DNA of 64,000 bases, from NCBI RefSeq assembly GCF_000236905.1, contig NC_016534.1, positions 124,001 to 188,000 on the forward strand, read 5' to 3'. This DNA comes from Tetrapisispora phaffii CBS 4417. Its lineage: Eukaryota; Ascomycota; Saccharomycetes; Saccharomycetales; Saccharomycetaceae. A program made the position numbers and the translations under genes. This document shows, in pieces, positions 10,583-20,177 of the stretch (position 1 is the stretch's first letter; each line of letters opens with the position of its first letter). The notes under the pieces are model-generated. The model saw only the letters and a list, made by a program, of their open reading frames with translations, made no database searches and was not told where the DNA came from.

Positions 10583-10855
10583 TTACATATATATATGTAT
10601 AGATGAATACAATTGTTTCAAATAATTATTCATCAACACCGTTAGAGGTTCCAATCGCGGAGTCAGGTTCAGTACTCCATCTGAACAAGCTTTTATCCAA
10701 ATAGAAAAGTCAACCAATTTACTTTGCAATAGTTCATCGACAATTCGCAATCGATTCAAGCTGTACTCCTCCAACTCCAACTGTCAATGGCGTTTCGTAG
10801 TCTCAGCTATACATGCCAGTTCTGATATAATGCTTGTTATATCCAAAATGCGTGG
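10583..10855 (-). other. ORF-like stretch without ATG, interrupted by one stop
   Basis: On the minus strand one frame is open from 10855 to 10583 except for a TGA at 10784-10786. The translated part reads like a real amphipathic, Leu/Glu-rich helix (for example LNRLRIVDELLQSKLVDF). The sequence is less AT-rich than the surrounding spacer. No ATG precedes it, no GTATGT donor site is nearby, and I recognise no family. It may be a decayed gene or chance. Confidence 0.2.
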
Positions 10856-10856
10856 T

Positions 10857-10862
10857 CACGTG
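10857..10862. promoter_or_regulatory. Cbf1-type E-box CACGTG upstream of LST8
   Basis: The extended context GGTCACGTGC matches the Cbf1 preference (GTCACGTG). The same 10-mer recurs, reversed, at about 19005-19014 upstream of RIP1. Its distance to the LST8 start is about 275 bp. Confidence 0.45.
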
Positions 10863-10910
10863 CGCAGTTTTCACTGTAAATTTTCAAATCAGCAACATCG
10901 ATATTTTAGT

Positions 10911-10938
10911 AATGAACCTTACTACCATAAGGTTCATT
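10911..10938. repeat. Perfect 11-bp hairpin upstream of LST8
   Basis: AATGAACCTTA (10911-10921) and its exact reverse complement TAAGGTTCATT (10928-10938) flank a 6-base loop. It lies 200 bp upstream of LST8 and could form a compact stem-loop. No U-tract terminator context is evident. Confidence 0.7.
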
Positions 10939-11135
10939 TTAACCGTTTCGTTATATTATAGATATATTAAGAGAGGCAATATGATATATGCATCTTGTCA
11001 GGGAATTGATTATTGAGGTTCACTAAGTTAAGTTCTGTTGTCCATACTCTGTTTTCCCTATTTTTTTTCAAGCTTAAATCAAGACATCTTTGGGAGACAT
11101 AAGCATATCAAGGTTCTTACAGTTATCTGTTAGTC

Positions 11136-12050
11136 ATGTCTGTTATTTTAGTCTCAGCAGGTTATGATCACACTATTCGATTCTGGGAAGCTCTTACAGG
11201 TGTTTGTTCGAGAACTATCCAACATCCAGACTCACAGGTTAATAAGTTGGAAATTACCAACGACAAAAAACTGCTTGCTGCTGCAGGTTCGAATAACATT
11301 AAATTGTATGATGTGAACACTTCTAATTCAAATCCGATCGCTTCCTTTGATGGTCATAAAAATAATGTTACTTCTATAAATTTCCAAGTGGAGAACAAGT
11401 GGATGGTGACATCAAGTGAGGATAATACAATCAAACTGTGGGATATTAGATCTCCAAGCTCACCCAGAACTTATAAGCATAATTGTCCTGTTAATGAAGT
11501 TATAATACATCCAAACCAAGGCGAATTGATCTCGTGTGATAAGGATGGGAATATAAGAATTTGGGATTTAGGTGAAAACCAGTGCACTCATCAATTGACT
11601 CCAGAAGACAACGATATCTCTATACAATCAATTTCATTAGCAAACGATGGATCAATGCTTGTTGCGGCAAATAATAAAGGAAATTGTTATGTCTGGGATA
11701 TGCCAAATAAGATAGACGCATCAAATTTGAAACCTATAACAAAATTCAAAGCACACGATTCTTACATCACAAAAATTTTGCTTTCTTCAGATGTGAAGTA
11801 CATGGCAACATGCTCTGCTGACCACACCGCAAGAATATGGTCCGTCGAGGATAACTTTACTTTGGATAAGACTTTAACAGGCCATCAGAGATGGGTATGG
11901 GATTGTGCTTTTTCTGCAGACAGTGCTTATTTGGTCACTGCATCATCGGACCATTATGTTAGATTATGGGATTTATCAACCAACGAAATAGTCAGGCAAT
12001 ACAGTGGACACCAAAAGGGTGCTACTTGCGTAGCATTAAATGATATTTAA
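11136..12050 (+). CDS. LST8: Lst8, WD-repeat subunit of TORC1 and TORC2
   Basis: Protein of 304 residues (303 in S. cerevisiae) made almost wholly of WD40 repeats forming a seven-bladed propeller. It binds the Tor kinase domain in both TOR complexes and is needed for growth control and amino-acid permease sorting. Repeat ends visible in order include IRFWEAL, IKLYDVN, IKLWDIR, IRIWDLG, CYVWDMP, ARIWSVE and VRLWDLS. The start MSVILVSAGYDHTIRFWEA matches the family N-terminus. It is convergent with the RRM protein gene downstream. YNL006W lies beside HRB1 and MRP7 in S. cerevisiae, as here. Confidence 0.97.
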   Translation: MSVILVSAGYDHTIRFWEALTGVCSRTIQHPDSQVNKLEITNDKKLLAAAGSNNIKLYDVNTSNSNPIASFDGHKNNVTSINFQVENKWMVTSSEDNTIKLWDIRSPSSPRTYKHNCPVNEVIIHPNQGELISCDKDGNIRIWDLGENQCTHQLTPEDNDISIQSISLANDGSMLVAANNKGNCYVWDMPNKIDASNLKPITKFKAHDSYITKILLSSDVKYMATCSADHTARIWSVEDNFTLDKTLTGHQRWVWDCAFSADSAYLVTASSDHYVRLWDLSTNEIVRQYSGHQKGATCVALNDI

Positions 12051-12274
12051 TTCTTAATGGACTCATGCATATTAGAAATTTGTTTGTTATGTAGCCAAAC
12101 ACATTTTTTCAATAATAGAACATTTATTTCGTCAGCATAAAAATCTTTCATATATTCTAAAAATTTTTCGTATTCAAATAAAATCGATCATTTTTTAATT
12201 ATATATATACATATATATCAATATAGACAATCCATACAATGCTACTATACAGAATTAATGGAATATTGAACTAA

Positions 12275-13711
12275 TCATTGTCTTTTACCATATGATATAT
12301 CTAAATCGCATCCACCGTAATTGTAGTTATTCAGTCTATCGATACAGATTTCAGCATCATCAATATTTTCGTACTCGATAACAGCAATACCGGTTGGTGC
12401 ACCACTTGCATCTTGATTCAATTCTGCGTTCTTTAGTTTACCAATAGTTTCAAACAGATCATATAAATCACTTCTAGCAGTAGAGAACGGTAAATTACTA
12501 CAGTAAACTAATGTACTTTTTTCACCACCACCTACTACACCTTCAAGAAACGCTTTTGTCGAGCTTTTAGTGTCCTCTATTTTATCATTATTTTCGCCAT
12601 CATTTTCATTTTTTGTATGCATTGAAACAGGTTCGTTACCATCTTCAGTTTCTTTTATATCATTGTTATTACCTTCACGAATTTCTAGCACGTTACCCTC
12701 AATATTGTAACCATCATATTTAGAAATTGATCTTTCCATAGCTTCTTTGTCTGCCATTAAAACGACACCAGTACCTTGAGAGTATCCATGCTCGTCTAAA
12801 TCGACGTCTGCACGTAGAACGGTACCACACTCTTTAAACATATCTTTCAATGCTTGCCAGTTGATTGAGTAGGGAAGGTTGGAAATTAAAATCTCATATC
12901 CATTAAAGTTGTTCTCTAAGGTGGCTCTATCATCCCTTTTGTTTCTTCCATTTGTTCTAAAGTCAACTGGTTCTCTTTCTCTCTTTTCTCTGCGGGACTC
13001 CTCCGGTGGAGGATTATCTTGTCTTACAAATATTTGACGTTCCATGAAGAAAGTTCCATCGAACTCTTTAATAGCTTCATCGACATCGGAAGGATTTGTG
13101 AATTCAACTGTACCCATTCCTCTGTGGTGACCTCTAGAAGTAATGATATCAGCTCTAACAACTTCCCCAATGCTTTCGAACAATTGTCTTAAGTCTTCAG
13201 GTGTACAGTCATAAGTCAAATTACCGACAAATATACTATTGATGTAATTTCTATTAACTTTTTCTTCATACGAGGAGTCTAAATCCTTGTCTAATCTTGG
13301 ACCATAATCGCCTCTAGCGCGACCACCTTGGTAGCCTCTAGATCTTCTATCATCACTTCTGAAACCTCTATCCTCTCTCCCACCTCTTCTTCCGCCTCCT
13401 CTCCCACCACTTGGGTATCTGTCGTTTCTTCTACCTCTATGATCACTATACCCATTATCGTATCTACTGCTCTCGTATCTATCATCATACCTCATAACCC
13501 TGCCATCGGTTCTCCTGCTGTTACCACGACGGCTACTGTATGCATCTCCATACCTGCTCTCATTATAACCTCTTACAGGACGTCTATAAGAAGAACCTCT
13601 TGCATCATTGCTATAATAACCCCTTCTATTATCTCTATCACTATTTTCATATCTGGAGGCTGGCGACCTTGACCTACTACGTCTTCTTTCATTATATTCT
13701 ACGTCCGACAT
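12275..13711 (-). CDS. HRB1: Gbp2/Hrb1-like SR-type mRNA-binding protein
   Basis: Poly(A) RNA-binding shuttling protein that escorts and quality-checks mRNA during nuclear export with TREX. It has 478 residues, against 427 (Gbp2) and 454 (Hrb1) in S. cerevisiae. The N-terminal 150 residues are SR/RGG-type (RRRSRSRSPASR, RGRR, GGRGGGRRGGRE). Three RRMs follow: the first with RNP2 IFVGNL and RNP1 RGMGTVEF, the second starting ILISNLPY, the third starting LVYCSNLPF near the C-terminus. One gene here stands for the S. cerevisiae pair YCL011C/YNL004W. It lies between LST8 and MRP7, close to the YNL004W-YNL006W cluster, so I give HRB1, but GBP2 is equally valid. It is divergent from MRP7. Confidence 0.9.
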   Translation of the reverse strand: MSDVEYNERRRSRSRSPASRYENSDRDNRRGYYSNDARGSSYRRPVRGYNESRYGDAYSSRRGNSRRTDGRVMRYDDRYESSRYDNGYSDHRGRRNDRYPSGGRGGGRRGGREDRGFRSDDRRSRGYQGGRARGDYGPRLDKDLDSSYEEKVNRNYINSIFVGNLTYDCTPEDLRQLFESIGEVVRADIITSRGHHRGMGTVEFTNPSDVDEAIKEFDGTFFMERQIFVRQDNPPPEESRREKREREPVDFRTNGRNKRDDRATLENNFNGYEILISNLPYSINWQALKDMFKECGTVLRADVDLDEHGYSQGTGVVLMADKEAMERSISKYDGYNIEGNVLEIREGNNNDIKETEDGNEPVSMHTKNENDGENNDKIEDTKSSTKAFLEGVVGGGEKSTLVYCSNLPFSTARSDLYDLFETIGKLKNAELNQDASGAPTGIAVIEYENIDDAEICIDRLNNYNYGGCDLDISYGKRQ

Positions 13712-14264
13712 AGTAAACTAAACTTAATAATCAATTGGAAGATTCCAATTCCAATATAAATAAAACAGAGTTCGTGCTTTTATTTCACCTTGTGTAACAA
13801 ATAAAAGATCGTTATAATACCCTTTAATTTGCTCAACTAGTAATCCTTTTCTAAAGTCAGTTTAAAAGCAAAATTGAAAAACTATTCTAATACAAAACCT
13901 CAACGGATTCTTATACTCTTGTAATTGTATTAACGACAGTTAATATAACCAGACCTTTTATTATAATCATTATGCATCTTTAATAACGATCGAATCATCC
14001 ACCAGACACTACTTTTACAACTACAAACAGTGTCTCATTTGTTCATTGTCTCTCAAATTTTTCACTTTCAACCTTTAAAGGTTTCTTGAAGCTTTTTGTC
14101 CCGTCATAATATACGTGCTGATTGAAAAGTAATTTATAAGAACACCAGTTTACTTCTATATAATGATTGTTTAGTGATATATATATATATGTATATGTCT
14201 GTTTGTGAGAGTCACGAGAGGTATCAATTAACCGTGCTAATTGTAGTTTCAACCAACAGAAACA
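13712..14264. other. Divergent promoter region GBP2/HRB1-MRP7
   Basis: Spacer of 553 bp serving two divergently transcribed genes. A TATA-like alternating AT tract at about 14177-14192 lies roughly 75-90 bp before the MRP7 start. No other element stands out. Confidence 0.5.
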
Positions 14265-15410
14265 ATGTCGTTGTTTACTGGGATCAAGGGTTTACAAGGC
14301 AAGAACTTCGCTTGCAATGTTTTGGTACAAGTACGTAACTCGACTAAGAAAGCTGCTGGGTCTAGGACTTCCATGAAGGATTCTGCCGGTCGAAGGTTAG
14401 GTCCTAAAAAATATGAAGGACAGACTGTGAGATCTGGGGAGATTATTATGAGGCAGCGTGGTACTAAGTTCTTCCCTGGTGAAAACGTAGGAATTGGTAA
14501 GGATCATACAATCTTTGCCACGGAACCAGGTGTGGTTCGTTATTATTTGGATCCATTCCATCCGAAGAGAAAGTTTATTGGCGTGTCTTTGAAGAGAGAC
14601 GTTCCGTTGCCAATTCCTCACTTTGAGCCAAGCGTGAGAAGGTTTGGTCGTCAAATTATTCCAGACGGCTCGAGAAGTCAAGAGATTTATGAAATTGGTA
14701 AAGGAGAAAGTAAGTCAAGGTTCCAAATTGCAAACCAATCTAAGATTCTGAAAGAACTAGAGTACCGTGAAACGAAGAGAGCTCAATTGTCTAAGGAATT
14801 TAATGATTTTGTTTCGAAAACAGTGAAGTCACCTCTTTCTGATTCCGATACTGCAATCAAGTATTTGTTACGTTATAGATCTTGCTTAAGAAATGGCTTT
14901 AATTTGAATGATTCACAGTTCAATGCAAAACAATATTTCATACTACAGACAGAATTGCTAGCTAAGAGGGAAAAGTGGGACTCTGCAAAATTGAGCGACA
15001 CTTTAGAAACTTTAAACAAAGATATTGAACTTCTAAACAGCTCAATCGGGTTTGACAATAAACACCAGATAATGGAGTTTATCAGTGAATCAGATAAGAA
15101 ACAAATGAAGAATCACTTAATCGAAGAGTTGAAAAAATTAACTCTTGATAGTAGTAACTCCGATTTCAAATTAACAAAGAAATCCAGAGAAGAGATCAAG
15201 AAACTATTTGTAAACGCATCAAAGTTTTTAACATTATCAGAAGAAGTTCATCTCCGCAGACAGTATTTAAAACCTGTTTTACCTGAGAACAAGTTTACTG
15301 TCTCTGAGAAACCAAGTAAAGGGTCAGTAGTAGTAAGACGTTTCAACTATGAAAAGCACGAAGTTACAACTATGTCAAGACCAAAAGAAGCCTTTTTGAA
15401 CAGACTTTGA
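14265..15410 (+). CDS. MRP7: Mitochondrial large ribosomal subunit protein bL27m
   Basis: Nuclear-encoded mitochondrial ribosomal protein of 381 residues (371 in S. cerevisiae). Residues 1-30 form a basic, hydroxylated mitochondrial presequence. The bacterial L27 core follows at about 30-110: [48 protein letters not shown], ending PGVVRYY. Its flexible N-terminal part reaches towards the peptidyl transferase centre. The remaining 270 residues are the yeast-specific Lys-rich extension. It corresponds to YNL005C, next to HRB1 and LST8. A Puf3-type motif lies just past the stop codon. Confidence 0.96.
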   Translation: MSLFTGIKGLQGKNFACNVLVQVRNSTKKAAGSRTSMKDSAGRRLGPKKYEGQTVRSGEIIMRQRGTKFFPGENVGIGKDHTIFATEPGVVRYYLDPFHPKRKFIGVSLKRDVPLPIPHFEPSVRRFGRQIIPDGSRSQEIYEIGKGESKSRFQIANQSKILKELEYRETKRAQLSKEFNDFVSKTVKSPLSDSDTAIKYLLRYRSCLRNGFNLNDSQFNAKQYFILQTELLAKREKWDSAKLSDTLETLNKDIELLNSSIGFDNKHQIMEFISESDKKQMKNHLIEELKKLTLDSSNSDFKLTKKSREEIKKLFVNASKFLTLSEEVHLRRQYLKPVLPENKFTVSEKPSKGSVVVRRFNYEKHEVTTMSRPKEAFLNRL

Positions 15411-15472
15411 TCTCACTTCAACTAAAACTAAATTATTCGTATATATATCGCACATAATGATACAAACTTACA

Positions 15473-15482
15473 CATGTAAATA
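15473..15482 (+). promoter_or_regulatory. Puf3-type mRNA element in MRP7 3' flank
   Basis: CATGTAAATA, the full Puf3 consensus (C at -2, then TGTAAATA), lies about 63 bases after the MRP7 stop codon. Puf3 binds this element in 3' UTRs of nuclear mRNAs for mitochondrial ribosomal proteins in S. cerevisiae, so the location fits the gene product. Confidence 0.7.
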
Positions 15483-15641
15483 ACTAAAATATAGTGATCA
15501 TATTTCCATAAATTTAACCAAATAAATTTGTATTAATTTTTATTTTATGTAGCTAAATCTTATTTAGTGACAGTGTATATATCTAATCAAATTATTATTA
15601 ACATAAAAATATAGGCATATTGTAATGGAATATATATAGAT

Positions 15642-16538
15642 TTAACCAGGTGGTAATTGCGAGATGTCGACAATGTTACTTATCTTTGCCTCATCATCTT
15701 CTTCCGCGCCAGCAGTCTTGACTGGAGTTCTTGGTAAAGCCATCATGCCACTTCTTGCACATTCTAAAACACCGAATGGTTCAATTAATTTTAGGAAAGC
15801 AGAGATTCTCTTTGGTTTAGCTGATAACTCGACAATGCAACTGGCTTCACTTATATCGACGACTCTACCACCGAAATTCTTAGCCAAATTAGTGATATCA
15901 TTTAAATGCTCATGTTTCAATCTTAGGACTTCACTTAATGGCAAGTTAGAAGGATGAAATGTCTTTTCTCTAACTTCAGAAACCAATTCACTAGAATCAA
16001 CATTGCCTGTAGTTTGATGATGATGCAATAAAAGATCTTCAAAGTATTCAGCACCTAATAAAGAGACACGAGCCAAAACCAATTCTCTTTTAACAATTTC
16101 AGCATTAGTATAGTTCAACACAGCGTACACTGGAACTAAATCTTCAATTTGTCTTCTGGCTTGTTCGATAACACCATCTTGACCTTTGATGGTTATTGTC
16201 ATTCTGCTTAAGTCTTTAACTTCTGTATTGCAGACGACCAACGAGTCAATATTGAAACCTCTAGCAGCTAAAGTACCAGAGATTCTAGATAAAACACCAG
16301 GTTCATTCTGAACCAAACAGTTTAAAACATGATTCGTTCTTGGTTCTGTAGAGGCAGCAGGCGTCTCGTATAAAATAGAAGAGACTGCAGTGTCAACATT
16401 CCAGGATGGGGTCTCTAGTGTTGGCAAAGGTGGAGGAGTATTGTGCTTGTGTAATTGTTTATAAGCCAAAGCAGAAGTAGAAGAAGAACTATGACGGATC
16501 AAAGATCTTTTCACGTTTCCACTAACGAGCCTGAGCAT
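15642..16538 (-). CDS. ILV6: Regulatory subunit of acetolactate synthase
   Basis: Mitochondrial regulatory subunit that activates Ilv2 (acetohydroxyacid synthase) and gives it valine feedback sensitivity in branched-chain amino acid synthesis. It has 298 residues (309 in S. cerevisiae). The N-terminus is a basic, Ser-rich mitochondrial presequence (MLRLVSGNVKRSLIRHSSSS). The first ACT domain starts at about residue 69, with NHVLNCLVQNEPGVLSRISG and GFNIDSLVV. A C-terminal ACT-like domain follows with GGRVVDISEASCIVELSAKPKRI. It adjoins STP22, as YCL009C adjoins YCL008C. SGF29 (YCL010C) is not present between MRP7 and ILV6. Confidence 0.96.
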   Translation of the reverse strand: MLRLVSGNVKRSLIRHSSSSTSALAYKQLHKHNTPPPLPTLETPSWNVDTAVSSILYETPAASTEPRTNHVLNCLVQNEPGVLSRISGTLAARGFNIDSLVVCNTEVKDLSRMTITIKGQDGVIEQARRQIEDLVPVYAVLNYTNAEIVKRELVLARVSLLGAEYFEDLLLHHHQTTGNVDSSELVSEVREKTFHPSNLPLSEVLRLKHEHLNDITNLAKNFGGRVVDISEASCIVELSAKPKRISAFLKLIEPFGVLECARSGMMALPRTPVKTAGAEEDDEAKISNIVDISQLPPG

Positions 16539-17015
16539 TTTATAATCTAGTAACCGTTATAGTAGGTTCTTTATAACTAATCAAATAAAGAAACAACGAA
16601 ATAAACCTGCTGAAACGTGAAAGAGGAAACATAGATACATTAAAAGGAATCCTAATGATTTATTTTTAAATTTCTTCATACTTTTATATATATTTATATG
16701 TATATAAATGTATAAACCTTGTGAAATTCGTTCTTAGAGAGAAAAGTGAAAAATTAATCGATGACTAACACCAACTACGAATTGAAACTTCCTAATTAAC
16801 GTATAACGTTTGAATCGAAGAGTCGTAATATATGTTTATCATGAAGGTAAAGAGACATTCATGACAAATATAATATTTTTATATTTGATTTTGCACCTTG
16901 TATTAAATTATCTATATGAAATGCCCTGGAAGACATTCTGAATTCTCACAGATGACTATGCATCATGTGTGCGATGGAGGGGTTGTATGCAATAATGTTT
17001 CTTTCGGGACCAGTA
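16539..17015. other. Intergenic region STP22-ILV6
   Basis: Holds the ILV6 promoter (read leftwards) and the STP22 3' flank. An AT-rich TATA-like tract lies at about 16683-16705. No exact Gcn4 site (TGACTCA) was seen; TGACTAA at 16763-16769 is one base off. Confidence 0.45.
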
Positions 17016-18269
17016 CTAGTTGTCCAAATGAGTTGATATTTTTCTTATATGCATTCTTGCCATGAATTGTTCTCTTGCCAGTTCTCTTGTCTTTTTAACA
17101 AAGACATCTATATTTATCAAATCTCTGTCTAGTAAAGCTGATAAGGAATGGATGGTCTCTCCAATAGCTTGGTCCTTTGCTACCAAACCGTACAATTGTT
17201 CCAACGCAATCGAGTTTGTAGTCAAATATGTGATTGGGTCTATATTCGTACCATTTCTTTCTTCGAATTTAAAGATTTTATCTTTCTCAATCTCTAATAG
17301 CCTTATATTTTCCTTTAATTGCTTCTTCGAAGCTTCAATTGATGCATTTGCAGCCTGTAGAGACTGTGAATCGTATTCGTGAATCTTCTTAAACTGATCT
17401 ATTGCGTCCTTAAGAGACTGAATCCTGATTTTTAAATCATTTTCTGTTCTGGACTTGTCTTCAAAAGCAAGTTCATTGACGACTTCTTGCAACTTGCCGA
17501 TCAAATCCTTACGTAGCATGGACATGGATGAATTTTCACTGGCGACATCCATCAAGTTCATAACTGGACTAGTTATACCATCTGAACTCTGGGAGGAAGG
17601 TGCGGCGCTGCCGACAGCAGGTCTTTCTGGAACTGGCGGTTTTGCCGGAACTGGTGGTTTTGCAGGAACCGGTGGTGCCAACACAGCAGGACTACGGAGC
17701 TCTGTTTGGACATTGATTTTCTCTGGCACTGTAGGTTTTGGTGGCAGCACAGGTGGATTCGTTGTCGCTGAAATCGACAGATTAGCCATATTCTCTGGCA
17801 ATTCTATAACGGGACAATTATCATCGTTGTTTGTAGATAAGAAATCATTGATTACATCGAGTAGGCCATTTGTATTGAAGTTCCATGAGTCAAAAATGGG
17901 CAAACGGACTACGCCATTTGAATCGACTTGCCTACCTTTAGCAATTACATAAGAGGAATCAAGTGTGGCGAGGTCAATTAGAAGCAATGGAGGTTCTATT
18001 GGGTAGTCCTTTGGTATCCAAAGCAACACCGGAACATCAGGAGCTCCTCCCAGTTGGAATGAACCGTATATGCATAAGAGCAAACTGGAAATACCTTTGG
18101 AATTAGTAAACACTCTTGTCCTTGGTTTTAGATTTGGGAACGCTGATAATACCAGAATGGTATCATTGAATATCTTCTTCTTATAGTCCGGATTTGGATA
18201 TATTGGCTGAATTACGTCGAAGAGCCATTGTATAACTGCTTGTGGTATGGTCGAAGTCGAGTGTGACAT
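17016..18269 (-). CDS. STP22: ESCRT-I subunit Vps23/Tsg101
   Basis: ESCRT-I component that recognises ubiquitinated cargo at endosomes for multivesicular-body sorting. It has 417 residues (385 in S. cerevisiae). The N-terminal UEV domain (about 1-150) carries PVLLWIPKDYPIEPPLL and GVVRLPIFDSWNF and lacks a catalytic cysteine, as expected for a UEV. A proline-rich linker with repeated PPVPAK units follows (about 190-220). A coiled coil (about 250-345) and the C-terminal steadiness box (about 350-417, ending QFMARMHIRKISTHL) complete the family order. The extra length is mostly in the linker. It neighbours ILV6 as in S. cerevisiae. Confidence 0.95.
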   Translation of the reverse strand: MSHSTSTIPQAVIQWLFDVIQPIYPNPDYKKKIFNDTILVLSAFPNLKPRTRVFTNSKGISSLLLCIYGSFQLGGAPDVPVLLWIPKDYPIEPPLLLIDLATLDSSYVIAKGRQVDSNGVVRLPIFDSWNFNTNGLLDVINDFLSTNNDDNCPVIELPENMANLSISATTNPPVLPPKPTVPEKINVQTELRSPAVLAPPVPAKPPVPAKPPVPERPAVGSAAPSSQSSDGITSPVMNLMDVASENSSMSMLRKDLIGKLQEVVNELAFEDKSRTENDLKIRIQSLKDAIDQFKKIHEYDSQSLQAANASIEASKKQLKENIRLLEIEKDKIFKFEERNGTNIDPITYLTTNSIALEQLYGLVAKDQAIGETIHSLSALLDRDLINIDVFVKKTRELAREQFMARMHIRKISTHLDN

Positions 18270-19538
18270 TGTTGGTTCCGTTGTGGTTGCTGAATGTAGT
18301 TATGATAAAGGAATGAGATATTGTCTTTTTTAATTGTACATCTCACGAAGAGAAGGTCAAGCGAGATGTGGTGAAGCAAGGTAGAGACAGGACACTAAAT
18401 AAGTGTGAATATGTAATTGTATATAATGGAATGTAGTGGCCGTTATTATAAAGTGAAAGAATAGGGAACATTCACTCTAGAATAGAACAACGAGCCACAC
18501 GGATCGCCAAACCAGGATTCTGCGAGGTATCAGTTTTAAAAATTGCAGAACCGTGGAATGAGGACTTGATTTTCTCCATAATTAGAACCCATAAATCCAT
18601 AGAACATAAGGAAGTTGAGGCAGAAACAGGAGAGCAAGAGGCGTGAGCGAGCACGTATACTTATGTGAAGCGTTCATCGCCATGCCACACACACGCACAC
18701 ACACACAAGGTTGTACGTGTGTGCATGGATATACACTTATACATATATCTGAAGTATGTGTATACCTTGGGACTTATCCGCAAATCTGAAATACGAACGC
18801 TGATAGAGTATGAGAGAACTGTTAATCAAGAAACATACTTTACAAGAAAATGTGGTCTGTTTATATACTCCCGAGTTATTAGAAAGTAACCGCCGAGACA
18901 GGAAAAGCAAAATTTTACGGCTGTTACCCGGCGGCCACCCGGCGATCACCCGGCTGCCTCAGCTGGCGTGCGGGTAACAACTATTAGTCGCCCATCGTCC
19001 ACGTAGCACGTGACCAGTTCTGCGGACAGCACACCGGGTAACAAGACACGCCCCCCGTCCGGTGGCGCTTGTCCAATCATCGCGCTTACCGCGCTTACCA
19101 CTCGCCCGCCCAGGAACACAACGTCGTTACCCGGCCCTGACAGCACCCAGCACCAGTTTTCGATTTGTCGAATCCGATCGCACCGATAAAATCGCAACGC
19201 TTTGCAAAGGTTCCCCGAGACACCAGCAATTACAAACAACATGTAAGAGCTATTATGTATAAATATATACTCATTAATGATACCACTAACTGCATCCACA
19301 TTTGTATTTGTATTTGTATATAAATATATGTACATTTCAATTATTACTTTTTGATTGTCGTTTGGTTTACAAGAGCAATTTCAAATTCTGTTCCTATTGC
19401 ACTGCGCACACTTGCTTCATATTTGCATCCTATTTATTAGCGCGTATTTATTCTGTCGCAAATATTTACTTCAACCCCCCCTGCTACGCACACACGCACG
19501 CACGCATCCCAAGCACTTATATATATTCACAATCTGTC
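18270..19538. other. Divergent promoter region STP22-RIP1 with GC-rich island
   Basis: Spacer of 1269 bp with no supported gene. A CA microsatellite lies near 18683-18706. A GC-rich block from about 18890 to 19215 carries four Reb1 motifs, an E-box and a CCAAT box. From 19260 to 19538 the sequence is AT- and pyrimidine-rich, a likely RIP1 core promoter and leader. Short ORFs within are attributed to base composition. Confidence 0.6.
18924..19133. promoter_or_regulatory. Reb1 cluster with Cbf1 and CCAAT motifs upstream of RIP1
   Basis: Reb1 cores are at TTACCCG 18924-18930, CGGGTAA 18971-18977, CGGGTAA 19035-19041 and TTACCCG 19127-19133. Two further CACCCGGC near-copies lie at 18936 and 18947. 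A Cbf1 E-box CACGTG is at 19007-19012 (context GCACGTGACC). A CCAAT box (TCCAATCA) lies at 19073-19077, the Hap2/3/4/5 core that drives respiratory genes, which suits RIP1. GCGCTTACC is tandemly duplicated at 19082-19099. The motifs are seen directly; factor binding is inferred. Confidence 0.65.
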
Positions 19539-20177
19539 ATGCTAAGACTCAATCCAAATTCAAGAACTGCAGCTTTGGCTGTCTCCAAGAGACTGTTCTC
19601 AAACAATGCTAGAGCCCTTTCTAGTTCCTACCGTACTCCAAACTTCGGTTCTAATATCAAGGAAGACAGGAACGCTGACAAGTCAAGATCATATGCTTAT
19701 TTCATGGTCGGTTCTCTAGGGCTGCTCTCCTCCGTCGGTGCTAAATCTACTGTCGAAACTTTTGTCTCCTCCATGTCTGCTTCTTCAGATATTTTAGCCA
19801 TGGCCAAGATCGAAGTCAACTTGGCTGCCATTCCGGAAGGTAAGAATGTCGTTGTCAAATGGCAAGGTAAACCAGTCTTTATTAGACACAGAACCTCCGA
19901 AGAGATTAAAGAGGCCAATGACATCGACATTTCCTCGTTGAAAGACCCACAAGCTGACTCAGACAGAGTCCAAAACCCAGAATGGTTGGTCATGTTAGGT
20001 ATCTGCACACATTTAGGTTGTGTTCCTATAGGTGAGAGTGGTGATTTCGGCGGTTGGTTCTGTCCATGCCACGGTTCTCACTACGACATCTCAGGAAGAA
20101 TCAGAAAGGGCCCAGCTCCATTGAACTTGGAGATCCCAAAGTATGCGTTCGACGGTGAAAAGGTCATTGTCGGTTGA
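19539..20177 (+). CDS. RIP1: Rieske iron-sulfur protein of cytochrome bc1 complex
   Basis: Complex III subunit that passes electrons from ubiquinol to cytochrome c1 in the mitochondrial inner membrane. Starting at the ATG at 19539 gives 212 residues (215 in S. cerevisiae) with a proper mitochondrial presequence, MLRLNPNSRTAALAVSKRLF. The frame extends further upstream, but that sequence is unrelated to the family. A transmembrane anchor lies at about 50-80 (YAYFMVGSLGLLSSVGAKSTVETFV). The 2Fe-2S ligands are C156 and H158 in CTHLGC and C175 and H178 in CPCHGSH; C161 and C177 form the disulfide. Matches YEL024W; the next gene downstream matches YEL022W. Confidence 0.97.
   Translation: MLRLNPNSRTAALAVSKRLFSNNARALSSSYRTPNFGSNIKEDRNADKSRSYAYFMVGSLGLLSSVGAKSTVETFVSSMSASSDILAMAKIEVNLAAIPEGKNVVVKWQGKPVFIRHRTSEEIKEANDIDISSLKDPQADSDRVQNPEWLVMLGICTHLGCVPIGESGDFGGWFCPCHGSHYDISGRIRKGPAPLNLEIPKYAFDGEKVIVG

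Larger units (their letters stand above)
10449..11135. other. Intergenic region PYP1-LST8
   Basis: This holds an ORF-like remnant on the minus strand (10583-10855), an E-box CACGTG at 10857-10862 in the context GGTCACGTGC (Cbf1-type), and a perfect hairpin at 10911-10938. No gene starting with ATG is supported. S. cerevisiae neighbours such as SIS1 (YNL007C) are absent. Confidence 0.55.

Noticed and set aside
16763..16769. Gcn4 site upstream of ILV6
   Set aside because: TGACTAA differs from TGACTCA by one base and no second site supports it.
18946..19335. A 129-codon ORF on the minus strand in the STP22-RIP1 promoter
   Set aside because: It coincides with the Reb1 cluster and GC-rich island; no family resemblance.
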